Numbered from the stretch's first letter, positions 1-7,993 are shown. The stretch is DNA of 64,000 bases from Desulfonatronospira thiodismutans ASO3-1 (GCF_000174435.1 NZ_ACJN02000001.1:857658-921657); one strand, 5' to 3'. The notes: generated from the letters alone by a model not told the origin. Numbers and translations: made by a program.

Positions 1-1
1 G

Positions 2-2512
2 GAATGTCGCATAATAAGACCAGATGGCAGCATTGTTTGGATCAACGATACGTCAAAAATGATTTATGATGACAATCAGCAGCCAGCAAGGGTGGACGGA
101 GTAACCCGGGATGTCACGGAACTGGTAAAGGCACGACAGGATTTGATCCAGGCCAAGGAACATGCCGAGGAAGCCACCCGGGCCAAGAGCGATTTTCTAG
201 CCAACATGAGCCATGAAATCCGCACCCCCATGAACGGGGTCATCGGCATGACCGGGCTGCTTCTGGATACGGACCTGGACAGTGAGCAGCAGCATTATGC
301 CCGCACTGTGCGCTCCAGTGCCGAGTCCCTTTTGACCGTGATCAACGACATCCTGGATTTTTCCAAGATAGAGGCCGGACGCTTAGACATTGAAACCGTT
401 GATTTCGACCTGGAGGCCATGCTCAGGGATTTTTCGGGCATGATGGCTGTCAAGGCGGAAGAGAAAGGTCTGGAACTTATCTGTTCCATGGACCCGAACG
501 TACCCTCCATGGTCCGGGGAGATTCGGGCCGGTTGCGTCAGATTCTCATGAACCTGGTGGGCAATGCGGTCAAGTTTACCGAACATGGAGAGGTGGAGAT
601 CAGGGTGTCGAAATCAGAGGTCGTAGATCAGAGGTCAGAGGTCAGTGATCAACCGGCGAACCGCCTGTCCCATGAACAGACAGGTATTAAAGATCAATAT
701 GGTGACTCCAGGATTGTGGAACTTTGTTTCCAGATCCGGGACACCGGCATAGGCATTCCTCAAGACAAGCAAGACAGTCTTTTCGAAAGCTTTTCCCAGG
801 TTGATGCCTCCACTACCCGCAAATTCGGCGGTACCGGACTGGGACTGGCCATTTCCAGGCAACTGGCCGAGATGATGGGCGGTACAGCAGGCCTGGAAAG
901 TGTAGAGGACCAGGGAAGCACATTCTGGTTTACAGTGCGCCTGGGCGTTCAGGATGAACAGCAGCAGGAAAGGCCAGTTCCGGCCTGCCTGCAGGGGGTT
1001 CGCACTCTTATCGTGGACGACAATTCCACCAACCGGGAGATACTCAGGGTTCGCTTCGGCTCCTGGGGTATGCGGCCCGGGGAAGCTGCCAATGGTTCTG
1101 CAGCTCTGAGCATGCTGCATCAGGCCAAGGCAGAGAATGACCCCTTTGTGTTGGCTGTCTTAGACATGCAGATGCCGGACATGGACGGAGAAACCCTGGG
1201 ACGAAATATCAAGGAAGACGGGCAATTAAAGGACACCAGGCTGATCATGATGTCATCGGCAACCGGGCAGACAGGTGATTCCAGGCGTCTGCATGAAACA
1301 GGATTCGACAGCATCCTGAATAAACCTGTCCTGCCAAGTGAACTTTATGCCAGCCTGGAAAAGATCCTGGCAAGAACAGGCGCTGCGGACCTGCCTGCAG
1401 GGCATACGGAACCAGAGAAAATCCGGCAGGGATATCCGGACTTTTCCGGCACAAAAGCCCGTATCCTGGTAGCCGAAGACAACATGGTCAACCAGCAGGT
1501 AGCCCTGGGCATTCTCAAAAAAATGGGCCTGCGTGCCGATGCCGTGGCCAACGGCCAGGAAGCCCTCCACGCACTGGAAAACATTCCCTACGATCTGGTG
1601 CTCATGGATGTACAGATGCCGGAAATGGGCGGACTGGAAGCCACCCGGCGGATAAGAAGCATGGAGCATGGGACCCCAGTGAAACCCCTGTCTACGACAG
1701 GGAGCCCTTTGGGCTGTTTCACGGGGCAGGCAGGGGGCATGGAGCATGGAGCAGAGGATAAAGGGCAGAGATCAGAGGTCAGAGATCAGAGGCTGGAGAG
1801 CGAATCCCAAAATACCTCAGTTCCTGAATCCCTCAATCCCTCAATCCCCCAATTCCTCAATTCCTCAATCCCAGAATTCAGAATTCCAATTATCGCCATG
1901 ACCGCCGGAGCCATGCAGGAGGACCGGGAACGGTGCATTGAGGCCGGCATGGACGATTATACAGCCAAGCCGGTCAATCCGGATGAGCTGGCCCGGGTGC
2001 TGGAGAAGTGGCTTTCAAAAGAAAGAAACCAGAGGACAGAGGACAGGAGTCACAAGTCAGAGGTCAGTGATCAGGGAACAGGCGGCAGACATCAGGCAGA
2101 GGGCAGTGGTCAGGGGGAAGAAGAAGGTGATCTCGGGACCGGAGAGGCTGCGGAAACGAAACAGGAACCCTCGAAAGCTTTTGTCTGTACCAGGCCAGTG
2201 TTCGACCAGGAGGATTTCTTGACAAGAATTGGACATGATAGTGATATGGCTGAACACATACTGAATATTTACATGGAATCCTTACCTAAAAACATTAAAT
2301 TACTGAAAAACTTTATTGCACAGGGCCAGAACGAAGAAGCAACCAGACAGGCCCATTCAATAAAAGGCAATTCAGGCAATATCGGGGGGCTGGCCATGGC
2401 TGAGATTGCCGGAATGATGGAAGAAGCAGGTCATTGCGGTAAACTCGAGCAGATGAAAGAACTTATGCACGAACTGGAAAGGCAGTTTGATATATGTATG
2501 GCGGAAAATTAA
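2..2512 (+). CDS. Hybrid sensor histidine kinase, 5' end outside window
   Basis: The frame is open from base 2, and the residues before the first Met at 59 (RPDGSIVW..) read as the end of a PAS/PAC domain, so the gene starts upstream of the window. Counting from the Met at 59: PAC tail to about 22; HisKA with phospho-acceptor His near 52 in [10 protein letters not shown]; HATPase with DTGIGIP and [13 protein letters not shown]1 ([15 protein letters not shown]); REC2 ([18 protein letters not shown], later IIAMTAG and KP); and a C-terminal HPt domain with HSIKGNSG. It is therefore a complete phosphorelay protein of the BarA/multi-REC type. Three low-complexity segments made of dispersed DNA repeats interrupt the HATPase, the REC2 alpha3-beta4 loop and the REC2-HPt linker. 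The input and the partner regulator are unknown. Confidence 0.9.
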   Translation, partial: ECRIIRPDGSIVWINDTSKMIYDDNQQPARVDGVTRDVTELVKARQDLIQAKEHAEEATRAKSDFLANMSHEIRTPMNGVIGMTGLLLDTDLDSEQQHYARTVRSSAESLLTVINDILDFSKIEAGRLDIETVDFDLEAMLRDFSGMMAVKAEEKGLELICSMDPNVPSMVRGDSGRLRQILMNLVGNAVKFTEHGEVEIRVSKSEVVDQRSEVSDQPANRLSHEQTGIKDQYGDSRIVELCFQIRDTGIGIPQDKQDSLFESFSQVDASTTRKFGGTGLGLAISRQLAEMMGGTAGLESVEDQGSTFWFTVRLGVQDEQQQERPVPACLQGVRTLIVDDNSTNREILRVRFGSWGMRPGEAANGSAALSMLHQAKAENDPFVLAVLDMQMPDMDGETLGRNIKEDGQLKDTRLIMMSSATGQTGDSRRLHETGFDSILNKPVLPSELYASLEKILARTGAADLPAGHTEPEKIRQGYPDFSGTKARILVAEDNMVNQQVALGILKKMGLRADAVANGQEALHALENIPYDLVLMDVQMPEMGGLEATRRIRSMEHGTPVKPLSTTGSPLGCFTGQAGGMEHGAEDKGQRSEVRDQRLESESQNTSVPESLNPSIPQFLNSSIPEFRIPIIAMTAGAMQEDRERCIEAGMDDYTAKPVNPDELARVLEKWLSKERNQRTEDRSHKSEVSDQGTGGRHQAEGSGQGEEEGDLGTGEAAETKQEPSKAFVCTRPVFDQEDFLTRIGHDSDMAEHILNIYMESLPKNIKLLKNFIAQGQNEEATRQAHSIKGNSGNIGGLAMAEIAGMMEEAGHCGKLEQMKELMHELERQFDICMAEN
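611..652 (+). repeat. Family H GTCAGAG/ATCAGAG minisatellite, in coding sequence
   Basis: Degenerate units of AGATCAGAGGTC type lie in frame between two strands of the HATPase domain of the hybrid kinase. Related units occur at 1764-1794 and 2029-2120 in the same gene and between genes at 23804-23837. Confidence 0.7.
1674..1726 (+). repeat. Family D two-hairpin palindromic repeat, copy D1 (in coding sequence)
   Basis: Outer arms 1674-1685 and 1716-1726 pair perfectly apart from one bulged A. Inside are stem CCCTGTC/GACAGGG with loop TAC (1686-1702) and stem AGCCC/GGGCT with loop TTT (1703-1715). It lies in frame in the REC2 domain of the hybrid kinase. Confidence 0.85.
1764..1794 (+). repeat. 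Family H minisatellite, in coding sequence
   Basis: AGATCAGAGGTC-type units lie in the REC2 loop insertion of the hybrid kinase, downstream of the D1 repeat. Confidence 0.65.
1814..1886 (+). repeat. CCTCAATC/CCTCAATT simple repeat, in coding sequence
   Basis: Consecutive degenerate 8-9 base units (CCTCAATCC, CCTCAATTC) encode a Pro/Ser/Asn-rich stretch just before the IIAMTAG strand of REC2. With D1 and the H units it forms an insertion of about 70 residues in a loop that is normally only a few residues long. Confidence 0.65.
2029..2120 (+). repeat. Family H minisatellite, in coding sequence
   Basis: Degenerate CAGAGG-ACAG and GTCAGAGGTCAGTGATC units encode a polar linker between REC2 and HPt of the hybrid kinase. 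Confidence 0.6.
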
Positions 2513-2713
2513 AAAAACAATACCGACAAAGGATTAACACAGGCTGCGGGCATGGTCCGTACGTAAGCATTCAGGGGTTGCCAGCAACTCACGTTCAGCA
2601 CAAGTACTTCTTCCAGGAAAAACATCTAACCATGAAGGACATGTTGAGATGGTTCCTCGACGTTTGATGTGGATTAACTGCTCACAAATGAATATTATTT
2701 TATCTCTCGCCCG

Positions 2714-2761
2714 CCCCAGTTGAATACCTTTCAGGCTTGCTCTACGAGCAATTCAACGGGG
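2714..2761 (+). repeat. Family D repeat, copy D2
   Basis: Outer arms CCCCAGTTGAAT (2714-2725) and ATTCAACGGGG (2751-2761). The inner hairpins are CCT-TTC-AGG (2727-2735) and TGCTC-TAC-GAGCA (2738-2750). Confidence 0.85.
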
Positions 2762-2777
2762 TAAACTCGAAGACTTG

Positions 2778-2825
2778 CCCAGTTAAATACGGCGTAGCCG
2801 TAGACTGCAGGTCTATTTAACCGGG
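2778..2825 (+). repeat. Family D repeat, copy D3
   Basis: Outer arms CCCAGTTAAAT (2778-2788) and ATTTAACCGGG (2815-2825). The inner hairpins are ACGGC-GTA-GCCGT (2789-2801) and AGAC-TGCAG-GTCT (2802-2814). It lies 16 bases after D2. Confidence 0.85.
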
Positions 2826-3034
2826 CAGGCAGAGTCGCGGAGAAGAGATTTTTTTCATTCCCGCGAGTTGCGGTAATAAAAAAAGTCTTCCGCCCCGGGC
2901 GGGGAGCAACTTATCCATAGACCCCGGCTCGGGGGATATGAATATTTATCTCTTCCTCCTGCCTTGCTCCGTGGCTCTAGAGCCGCTTCCCTCCGGGGCG
3001 TAGGCCCTATGGGCCGGAGGCGGCCCGGGCGTGA

Positions 3035-3202
3035 GAAATTTCTTCCAGGATGATTTGCTTGTCACTATTGATGCCGAAAAAGCCGTTGGCAGCATTAAAT
3101 GCAGAAAATCCCATGAAAAACAAAGAGCAATTGCTGCAGCTGGCGGACGAGGCCCTGTACCAGGCCAAGGAAGCCGGCAGAAACCGGGTTCATTCACAAT
3201 GA
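3035..3202 (+). pseudogene. GGDEF domain C-terminal remnant
   Basis: The frame opened by the stop at 3032-3034 ends in ADEALYQAKEAGRNRV followed by TGA at 3200, the conserved final helix of diguanylate cyclase GGDEF domains. Nothing upstream in this frame contains the GGDEF signature, the metal-binding Asp or the substrate-binding segment, so only the last 25-30 residues are recognisable. There is no ribosome binding site. It is read as the decayed end of a lost gene. A second, larger GGDEF fragment lies at 15435-15869 on the other strand and is a different sequence. Confidence 0.7.
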
Positions 3203-3447
3203 ATATACACAAAAAATAGTAACCATTTAAACCTGGAGAATGACTTTTTGCAGGTAAATTATTGACTTGCAAAGCGGCGGGAAGAGAAAACAGGTGGACA
3301 TAAATACTGGTTCGAGGTAATATTAACCTTGTTTTGTAGACTGTCTTCAACCGTAACCATTCAGGGTGCCGCAATCACGCCTCTGGCGTGACTGGGGACA
3401 GTCCCCGCGACACCTTTCCTGCACAATTAAATTATGACAAACGCTAA

Positions 3448-3721
3448 GGGATTAGAAAAATACTGATATACCGCCATAGTGATGCTTTGCCCGCAACAAT
3501 GAAGAGAAGAGTTTTTTGACAGGATGAACAGGATTAAGAGATGGATTAAGAGAAAATTTTTTTGTCCTGGCCGGAAGCCAGGCCAAAAGGTAATCACTCC
3601 ATCTATGCCTGCCACGCGTCTTTAGCGTGGTTAATCCTGTCTAAAGATTCTTGTTTTTTGTAAAAGGCTTTCAACGGTTAAGTCACTGACAGTAACGGTA
3701 TATTGGTATTTTGAACATCCC
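3448..3721. mobile_element. MITE-like element with 26-bp imperfect TIRs and TAA target duplication
   Basis: Terminal inverted repeats 3448-3473 and 3696-3721 match at 20 of 26 positions (shared blocks GGGAT, AAAATAC and ATATACCG). TAA flanks both sides (3445-3447 and 3722-3724), and removing one TAA plus the element rejoins the two halves of the family E repeat. No transposase is encoded. The interior holds a shortened family A copy. Confidence 0.75.
3475..3690 (+). repeat. Family A element, internally deleted copy A4
   Basis: It shares with other family A copies the GCTTTGCCCGCAAC end, TTTTTGACAGGATGAACAGG, the GTCCTGGCCGGAAGCCAGG hairpin, GGTAATCACTCCA and TTCTTGTTTTTT. The central long-stem segment is replaced by a short CCACGC/GCGTGG hairpin. 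Its ends are degenerate (CTGA in place of CTAA on the right). Confidence 0.7.
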
Positions 3722-3866
3722 TAAGTTGTGTGAACCTTCAAAGATAGCACTTAGCGGGGACAGTCCCCAGACCTTGTGTTAACTTCGCGCCTTCAGGCTT
3801 CATGGTTAACAACTTTTCTCAATCATCAAAGCCAGTCCCCTGGCAACACAGTTAAAAGGATGATGT

Positions 3867-4727
3867 ATGGAAATAAGCGTAAGCCTTATAAGGCAACTGG
3901 ACCAGGTAGATCCTGATCTGCGCAATATACTTTTTGCCATACTGGAAGAATTTGAACGACAGAGCAAGGAACGGGTGACCAAGGACGAATTCAGGGAACT
4001 CAGGCAGACAGTGCACGAGCTTGCCCAGGCCCAGGCCAGGACCGAAGCCAGAATAGATGAACTTGCCCAGGCTCAAGCCAAGACTGAAGCAAGGCTGGAT
4101 TCACTCGTGCAGAGGGTGGATGAGCTTGCTCAGGCCCAGGCCAGGACCGAAGCCAGGCTGGACTCTCTGGTCCAACGAGTGGATGAGCTTGCTCAGGCCC
4201 AGGCCAAGACCGAAGCCAGAATAGATGAACTTGCCCAGGCCCAGGCCAAGACTGAAGCTGAAGTGCGAAAACTGGCCATGAGTCACCGGGAGTTGAAAAC
4301 CCAGGTGGCAGGATTGTCCGATTCAGTAGGCTACGGCCTGGAAGATCGCCTGATGCCCTATATCCCGGAATATGCCCGCCTGGAATTCGGCCTGGAAGTG
4401 GAGTCCCTGGATCGGAAAAACGTGATCTACCCCGATGGCAGGTACGATGAGGTTAATATTCTGGCCAGGGGAAGCTTGAACGGAGAAACCGCCTGTCTGG
4501 TGGGAGAATGCAAGGCCAAACCCGGCAAAAAGGATGCAGACCGTTTCGCATCCCTGCTTGAACGTTTGTCCACTGTGCTGGAGGGCAGGCTGATACCTGT
4601 ACTCATAGGCTATACCTTTGCCCCTGAAGTGGAGAGGCACGTGTCCAGGAAGCACCCCCACATACGCCTGGTCAAAACCTACGCCCTGGAAATGCGTGCC
4701 CGTGGCGACAGAAAAGCTTCGGTCTGA
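3867..4727 (+). CDS. Coiled-coil protein with C-terminal PD-(D/E)XK-like (DUF3782-type) domain
   Basis: 286 residues. Residues 1-45 are helical. Residues 50-131 are a repetitive coiled coil built from ELAQAQA(R/K)TEAR units joined by DSLVQRVD. The rest is alpha/beta with YDEVNI near 194 and VGECKAK near 214, matching the Asp...Glu-x-Lys pattern of PD-(D/E)XK nuclease folds, though here Cys lies between Glu and Lys. From family knowledge, such DUF3782-like proteins are often encoded in variable, repeat-rich loci; their substrate is not established. The start is supported by AAAAGGATGATGT before the ATG. The gene stands alone between repeat clusters and is followed by a strong hairpin. A nuclease role is inference. 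Confidence 0.75.
   Translation: MEISVSLIRQLDQVDPDLRNILFAILEEFERQSKERVTKDEFRELRQTVHELAQAQARTEARIDELAQAQAKTEARLDSLVQRVDELAQAQARTEARLDSLVQRVDELAQAQAKTEARIDELAQAQAKTEAEVRKLAMSHRELKTQVAGLSDSVGYGLEDRLMPYIPEYARLEFGLEVESLDRKNVIYPDGRYDEVNILARGSLNGETACLVGECKAKPGKKDADRFASLLERLSTVLEGRLIPVLIGYTFAPEVERHVSRKHPHIRLVKTYALEMRARGDRKASV
4017..4259 (+). repeat. In-frame tandem repeats encoding the coiled coil
   Basis: About five near-identical units containing GCCCAGGCCCAGGCCA and GACCGAAGCC encode ELAQAQA(R/K)TEAR. Two units carry an extra GATTCACTCGTGCAG-type spacer (DSLVQRV). Near-identity at DNA level suggests recent slippage or recombination and variable copy number. Confidence 0.85.
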
Positions 4728-4738
4728 ACCTTGTGGAT

Positions 4739-4779
4739 GCACTGCCCGGCATGGTCATCCGTACAATACCGGGCAGTGC
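4739..4779 (+). terminator. Perfect 11-bp hairpin after the coiled-coil gene
   Basis: GCACTGCCCGG (4739-4749) pairs with CCGGGCAGTGC (4769-4779) across a 19-base loop, 12 bases after the stop codon. Only a short T run follows, so termination is plausible but not certain. Confidence 0.5.
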
Positions 4780-4807
4780 GCCTTTAAGCAACTACAAAAT
4801 GAATGCC

Positions 4808-4992
4808 CCTGAAAGTTTACCATCTCGACGTTCCAGGGGAACCGGCCAGGGGACAGTCCCCGCGACACCTCTACTGCACAAAATAACCTGACAAACGCGA
4901 AATTGTGTGAACCTGCTCAGTTAGTGCTTAGCGGGGGACAGTCCCCAGGCCTGGTGCCAGGGACTAAAACTGAGTACCCCCTGAATGCTTAC
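4808..4992 (+). repeat. Family E element, intact copy E1, with family F termini
   Basis: Two GGGGACAGTCCCC palindromes (4849-4861 and 4934-4946) enclose GCGACACC...TTGTGTGAACC. The outer edges carry CCTGAAAGTTTAC (left) and CCCCCTGAATGCTTACG (right), the family F motif. The stretch 4728-5075 holds no gene apart from this and the hairpin at 4739. Confidence 0.8.
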
Positions 4993-5075
4993 GTGTTTGA
5001 GATCCCAGGGCAGATGATTATACAGTCTGTCACCGCAGGTTCATAAATTTTTTCGGCAGTCGTGACTGCTCCTCA

Positions 5076-5516
5076 CTACTGCGGCCTGATAGTCATTACT
5101 GGAACTTGTGAAGTCTTAACAACTTTTTCAGCTATTGATCCGAACAACAACCTGTCCACTCCCTTTCGCCCGTGGGTACCCATTACGATCAAGTCTACAT
5201 TTTCATCCTTGGCATACCTCAAAATCTCTTCATCTGCATGCCCGCTCAACACCTTTGCTGTCACCTTGTCCGTGCTGAATTGCTCCTGGACAAGAGCATC
5301 AATCTTCTTTTCTGCTTCTCCCAGAACTTCTCCGTGAATCTCCTGAAGAGAGGGAGGGGCTACATTAAAGCTGGCATAATGGTCCAGACGCTGGACCACA
5401 AAAATCACGTGAACATCAGCGTCCATTTTTTTGGCCAGAGTGTCTGCGTACTCAACAACTTTGGGGGTCATTTCTGAAAAATCAACAGCGCATAATATCT
5501 TCTTTATTTCAGCCAT
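5076..5516 (-). CDS. Universal stress protein, UspA family
   Basis: 146 residues, the usual length of a single-domain Usp. It opens with KKILCAVDFSE and ends with the ATP-binding signature GTHGRKGVDRLLFGS followed by VPVMTIRP, so it should belong to the nucleotide-binding subgroup. It is cytoplasmic and probably dimeric; such proteins accumulate under starvation or respiratory stress. The start is supported by CAGGAGGTAGTT directly before the ATG. It is monocistronic, with a long AT-rich upstream region (5517-6117) available for control. The downstream side is the family E/F repeat cluster. Confidence 0.95.
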   Translation of the reverse strand: MAEIKKILCAVDFSEMTPKVVEYADTLAKKMDADVHVIFVVQRLDHYASFNVAPPSLQEIHGEVLGEAEKKIDALVQEQFSTDKVTAKVLSGHADEEILRYAKDENVDLIVMGTHGRKGVDRLLFGSIAEKVVKTSQVPVMTIRPQ

Positions 5517-6117
5517 AACTACCTCCTGTTTTGAGTTTCATGTCACGAAACACCAATACCACCGGCACAATTATCCATATTTTTCAGATGCACATGCATA
5601 ACCAAAAAAATCAGCCTTTTAAACAGCTTTACAGCTCATGATTTTCCAGTTTTTTCCTTACATATTTCTTTTACGCGGGCCAAGCTGAATAAATTGCAGA
5701 ACGTGTAAAAAAGTCTTTTTTCACGCGCATCTGTTCATCTGCTATCAAAAAATAATGTTGTATTTGTTTGCTTTAACAGATAGATAATTTTATTTGCTAT
5801 CAAAATACCAATAAACATCTTTTATGCTGCGGCAAGGGCTGGTATTCTCCTGATTTCTTTTTTAAAAAAATCTCAAGAAATATGCCTGCACCGGAACTTT
5901 CCTGCCTTCTGTTTATAGTCAGGTTGAGGAAAGGGGGCAGAATACCGCGATGGAAAGTGTGGTCACTGAGCAGGCCGGAAATCTATTGTTGTGACTTGCG
6001 TCAAAATACAGTAACCTGGAGGCCTTGGCAAGCTTCCCGGATTTAAAAAAATCTGATGCTTAAGGACAAAGCAAAGCCTGACAACCTTTAAAAAATCTGA
6101 AAGGATGAACAGTTACC
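5517..6117. other. AT-rich intergenic region between divergent usp and small Cys-rich gene
   Basis: No gene-like frame was found. It contains two copies of TGCTATCAAAA (5740-5750 and 5795-5805) 55 bases apart and a TGAC-N4-GTCA site (5992-6003). It probably holds promoters for both divergent genes, but no convincing -35/-10 pair was picked out. Confidence 0.5.
5992..6003. promoter_or_regulatory. Possible FNR/HcpR-type half-palindrome
   Basis: TGAC-TTGC-GTCA lies within TTGTGACTTGCGTCAAAA, 115 bases upstream of the small Cys-rich gene at 6118. It resembles the better site at 19012-19025 but the left TTGAC is GTGAC. Confidence 0.35.
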
Positions 6118-6276
6118 ATGTGCTCAAATAAAAAACCCGACTTGAAAGACTTTCTGGACAACTTGAAAAAACCCATGCCCTTATCCCGGAAGGCCGGCCT
6201 CTACTTTCGCAATAACCTGCTGAAAATCAGAAAATTACAGTCCTGCTGCGGCAATCACGGAGAACCCGGGTGCTGA
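6118..6276 (+). CDS. Small Cys-rich protein with CCGNHGEPGC tail
   Basis: 52 residues starting MCSNKKPDLKDF. It has a basic amphipathic middle (LSRKAGLYFRNNLLKIRK) and the C-terminal motif CCGNHGEPGC. AAAGGATGAACAGTTACC precedes the ATG, a slightly long Shine-Dalgarno spacing. The CCGN-x-GEPGC ending looks like a family of short proteins I recall from other bacteria, without known function; this recollection was not checked. The three C-terminal Cys suggest metal or Fe-S binding (inference). It has no operon partner: usp is divergent and the next gene is 178 bases away behind a family B repeat. Confidence 0.65.
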   Translation: MCSNKKPDLKDFLDNLKKPMPLSRKAGLYFRNNLLKIRKLQSCCGNHGEPGC

Positions 6277-6375
6277 GCTGGAGACAAGCCAGCCGGTCCG
6301 GCTGAATAAGTGTAACCTCTTGAAAACTCTGTCTCATCCGCTATTAACAAAACAATGATCCTTATTATCGCTAAA

Positions 6376-6422
6376 GCGAAACTTATAAAATACACTATGG
6401 TATCTCAATAAATAAGTTTCGC
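6376..6422 (+). repeat. Family B palindromic element, copy B1
   Basis: GCGAAACTTAT (6376-6386) and ATAAGTTTCGC (6412-6422) form 11-bp perfect inverted ends around a short AT-rich centre. The same ends bound a larger element at 27482-27615. Confidence 0.75.
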
Positions 6423-6454
6423 TGCAGGGTTATTGACCTCCGGGGAAATACTCT

Positions 6455-6862
6455 ATGAACCTTTATTTTTATATCAAGCTCTACCTGATAACTGTACCTT
6501 TCTTTTTTGCTGTAGACCTGATCTGGCTTGGCCTGGTGGCCAGAAATTTTTACCAGAAACACCTGGGATTCATTCTCAGTCCGGAGGTCAACTGGGCTGC
6601 GGCTATTACCTTTTACCTCATCTACATAGCGGGCATCATTTTCTTTGCCGTGATCCCGGCCCTGGAGAGGGACTCCCTGGCAACCGCCCTGATCTGGGGA
6701 GGGCTTTTCGGATTCTTTACCTATGCCACCTACGACCTGACCAACATGGCCCTGATAAAAGGCTGGCCCCTCAGGGTTGTCGTGGTGGACATAGCCTGGG
6801 GGGCTGTTTTGTGCGCTGTTGTCGCTGCACTGAGCTTCAAGGCCGCTGGATGGATAAGTTAA
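6455..6862 (+). CDS. DUF2177 family membrane protein
   Basis: 135 residues with four predicted membrane segments (about 7-27, 48-66, 76-93 and 108-130). The short YDLTNMALIKGWP motif between the last two is typical of DUF2177. Members are often found beside DUF1295, flavoprotein and cyclopropane-synthase-like genes, as here, and are thought to belong to the same lipid-modification modules; the molecular role is unknown. GGGGAAATACTCT precedes the ATG. The gene converges on the UbiA-like gene and the two stop codons overlap in one GTTAAC palindrome. Confidence 0.85.
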   Translation: MNLYFYIKLYLITVPFFFAVDLIWLGLVARNFYQKHLGFILSPEVNWAAAITFYLIYIAGIIFFAVIPALERDSLATALIWGGLFGFFTYATYDLTNMALIKGWPLRVVVVDIAWGAVLCAVVAALSFKAAGWIS

Positions 6863-7842
6863 CTTATAAACAGGGCCATGGACACCCCGGCCATGGGCAA
6901 CAGACTGAAACTCACACTGGAAGCCACAAAAACCGAAAGTCCCAGGCTGCCCGGCTTTTGATCCAGCAGCAAGACTCCTGAAAACCACAAACCCAGGCAG
7001 AGCAAGGCAATCAGATACATGCCAGTGTAGCCAAGACCGTGAAGCATAAACAGGGCAAGAAGAAAAAAAGCACCGGCATTAAGGGCCAGAATAAGCCTCT
7101 GATTGAGCCGTCCCCCCAAAAGGACTGAACTGCTTTTTTTCAGGCTCAGTCGATCCGAAGGCTCATCTGGAAGAGAGGTGCTCATGGCACAGGACAGTGC
7201 CAGAAGAAGCATCAATCCCATGTAAGGCCAGTAGATCCCGCTCAGGCTTCCATGCTGCGCCAGATATCCGAGCATGGGCAGCACCCCGCCTACTCCAAGC
7301 ATCTGCAGCAATTCTCCCCCTCCACGGTAAGAAAGGCGAAAGGGTTTGAAACTGTAGGCCCATAAAAGAACCAGGCCTAGAAGAACCAGAAGCAGCGGTC
7401 CCCACCCTGACGAAAACCATGCAAGCAACACCCCTGCAAGTAGACAAAGCAGGGCGCTAACACCAGCTGCAGAAAAAAGGCTTCTGGAAGACAGGCAATC
7501 ATCTGCCAGGACCCTGGAACCCCCGGAAAAAATTGTATATGTCGAATTAAGCCTGTCTGTATCCTCATCAGCGACATCATTGGCAAAGACAATAAAAAGC
7601 TGCATGGCCAATCCGTACAGGTGGCAGAACAAAAAAACCGACCAGGAAAAAGCCCCCTGGGTGAAAGCCATAGCCTGCCCCATGAGCAGGGGCAGAAAAA
7701 TGTACACCTGTGAAGGCATCCTGGCCGCCTGAAACCATGCGGACCATGTACTGTTTCTTGAAAAATTAAAACAGCCTGCCTGCCCTTCTTTGACATGCTT
7801 AAATGAAGATTCCGGAAAAAACCTTTTGATTATAGATATCAT
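6859..7842 (-). CDS. UbiA-like prenyltransferase
   Basis: 327 residues from the ATG at 7842. This start is preferred because longer in-frame starts would run into the divergent gene. The protein is polytopic (about eight or nine segments). The first Asp-rich motif reads NDVADEDTDRLN near residue 90, and the second is reduced to SLPDEPSDRLS near 220. Both are expected in UbiA enzymes, which join a polyprenyl diphosphate to an acceptor through Mg-bound diphosphate. It could be MenA-like (naphthoquinone synthesis) or act on another ring; the acceptor cannot be told. It is divergent from the DUF1295 gene with about 150 bases between starts, so a shared control region is likely. Confidence 0.8.
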   Translation of the reverse strand: MISIIKRFFPESSFKHVKEGQAGCFNFSRNSTWSAWFQAARMPSQVYIFLPLLMGQAMAFTQGAFSWSVFLFCHLYGLAMQLFIVFANDVADEDTDRLNSTYTIFSGGSRVLADDCLSSRSLFSAAGVSALLCLLAGVLLAWFSSGWGPLLLVLLGLVLLWAYSFKPFRLSYRGGGELLQMLGVGGVLPMLGYLAQHGSLSGIYWPYMGLMLLLALSCAMSTSLPDEPSDRLSLKKSSSVLLGGRLNQRLILALNAGAFFLLALFMLHGLGYTGMYLIALLCLGLWFSGVLLLDQKPGSLGLSVFVASSVSFSLLPMAGVSMALFIS

Positions 7843-7993
7843 TCCGATATTGTAGGTGGTGCCGGCTGCATAATCAAGCAAAACGGTCCAGTCTTTTTTT
7901 GAGTTTTCAAAACCTGGAACACATTTCTTGACAATCAAAGCAATGTATAACAATTTTAATATTCGTATAAACACCTGTACTGACTTGAACACC

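Larger units (their letters stand above)
2513..3034. other. Repeat-rich intergenic region
   Basis: No coding signal is seen. It holds a GTAAGCATTCAGGGG motif (2563-2578, family F), two family D palindromes (2714-2761 and 2778-2825) and GC-rich inverted repeats near 2890-3030. No clear intrinsic terminator follows the kinase gene. Confidence 0.6.
3394..3768 (+). repeat. Family E element interrupted by nested insertions (E3)
   Basis: It begins with GGGGACAGTCCCC followed by GCGACACC (3394-3415) and ends with TTGTGTGAACC...AGCGGGGACAGTCCCC (3726-3768), like the intact copy at 4849-4946. The two halves are separated by a TIR-bounded element at 3448-3721. Confidence 0.75.

Noticed and set aside
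4101-4286. Antisense frame with repeated SGFGLGLGL segments
   Set aside because: Arises from reading the coiled-coil tandem repeats backwards; not a real low-complexity protein.
3394-4946. Possible CRISPR array from repeated GGGGACAGTCCCC
   Set aside because: Spacing is irregular, the repeat is a 13-base perfect palindrome, the DNA between is itself repeated elsewhere, and there are no cas genes.
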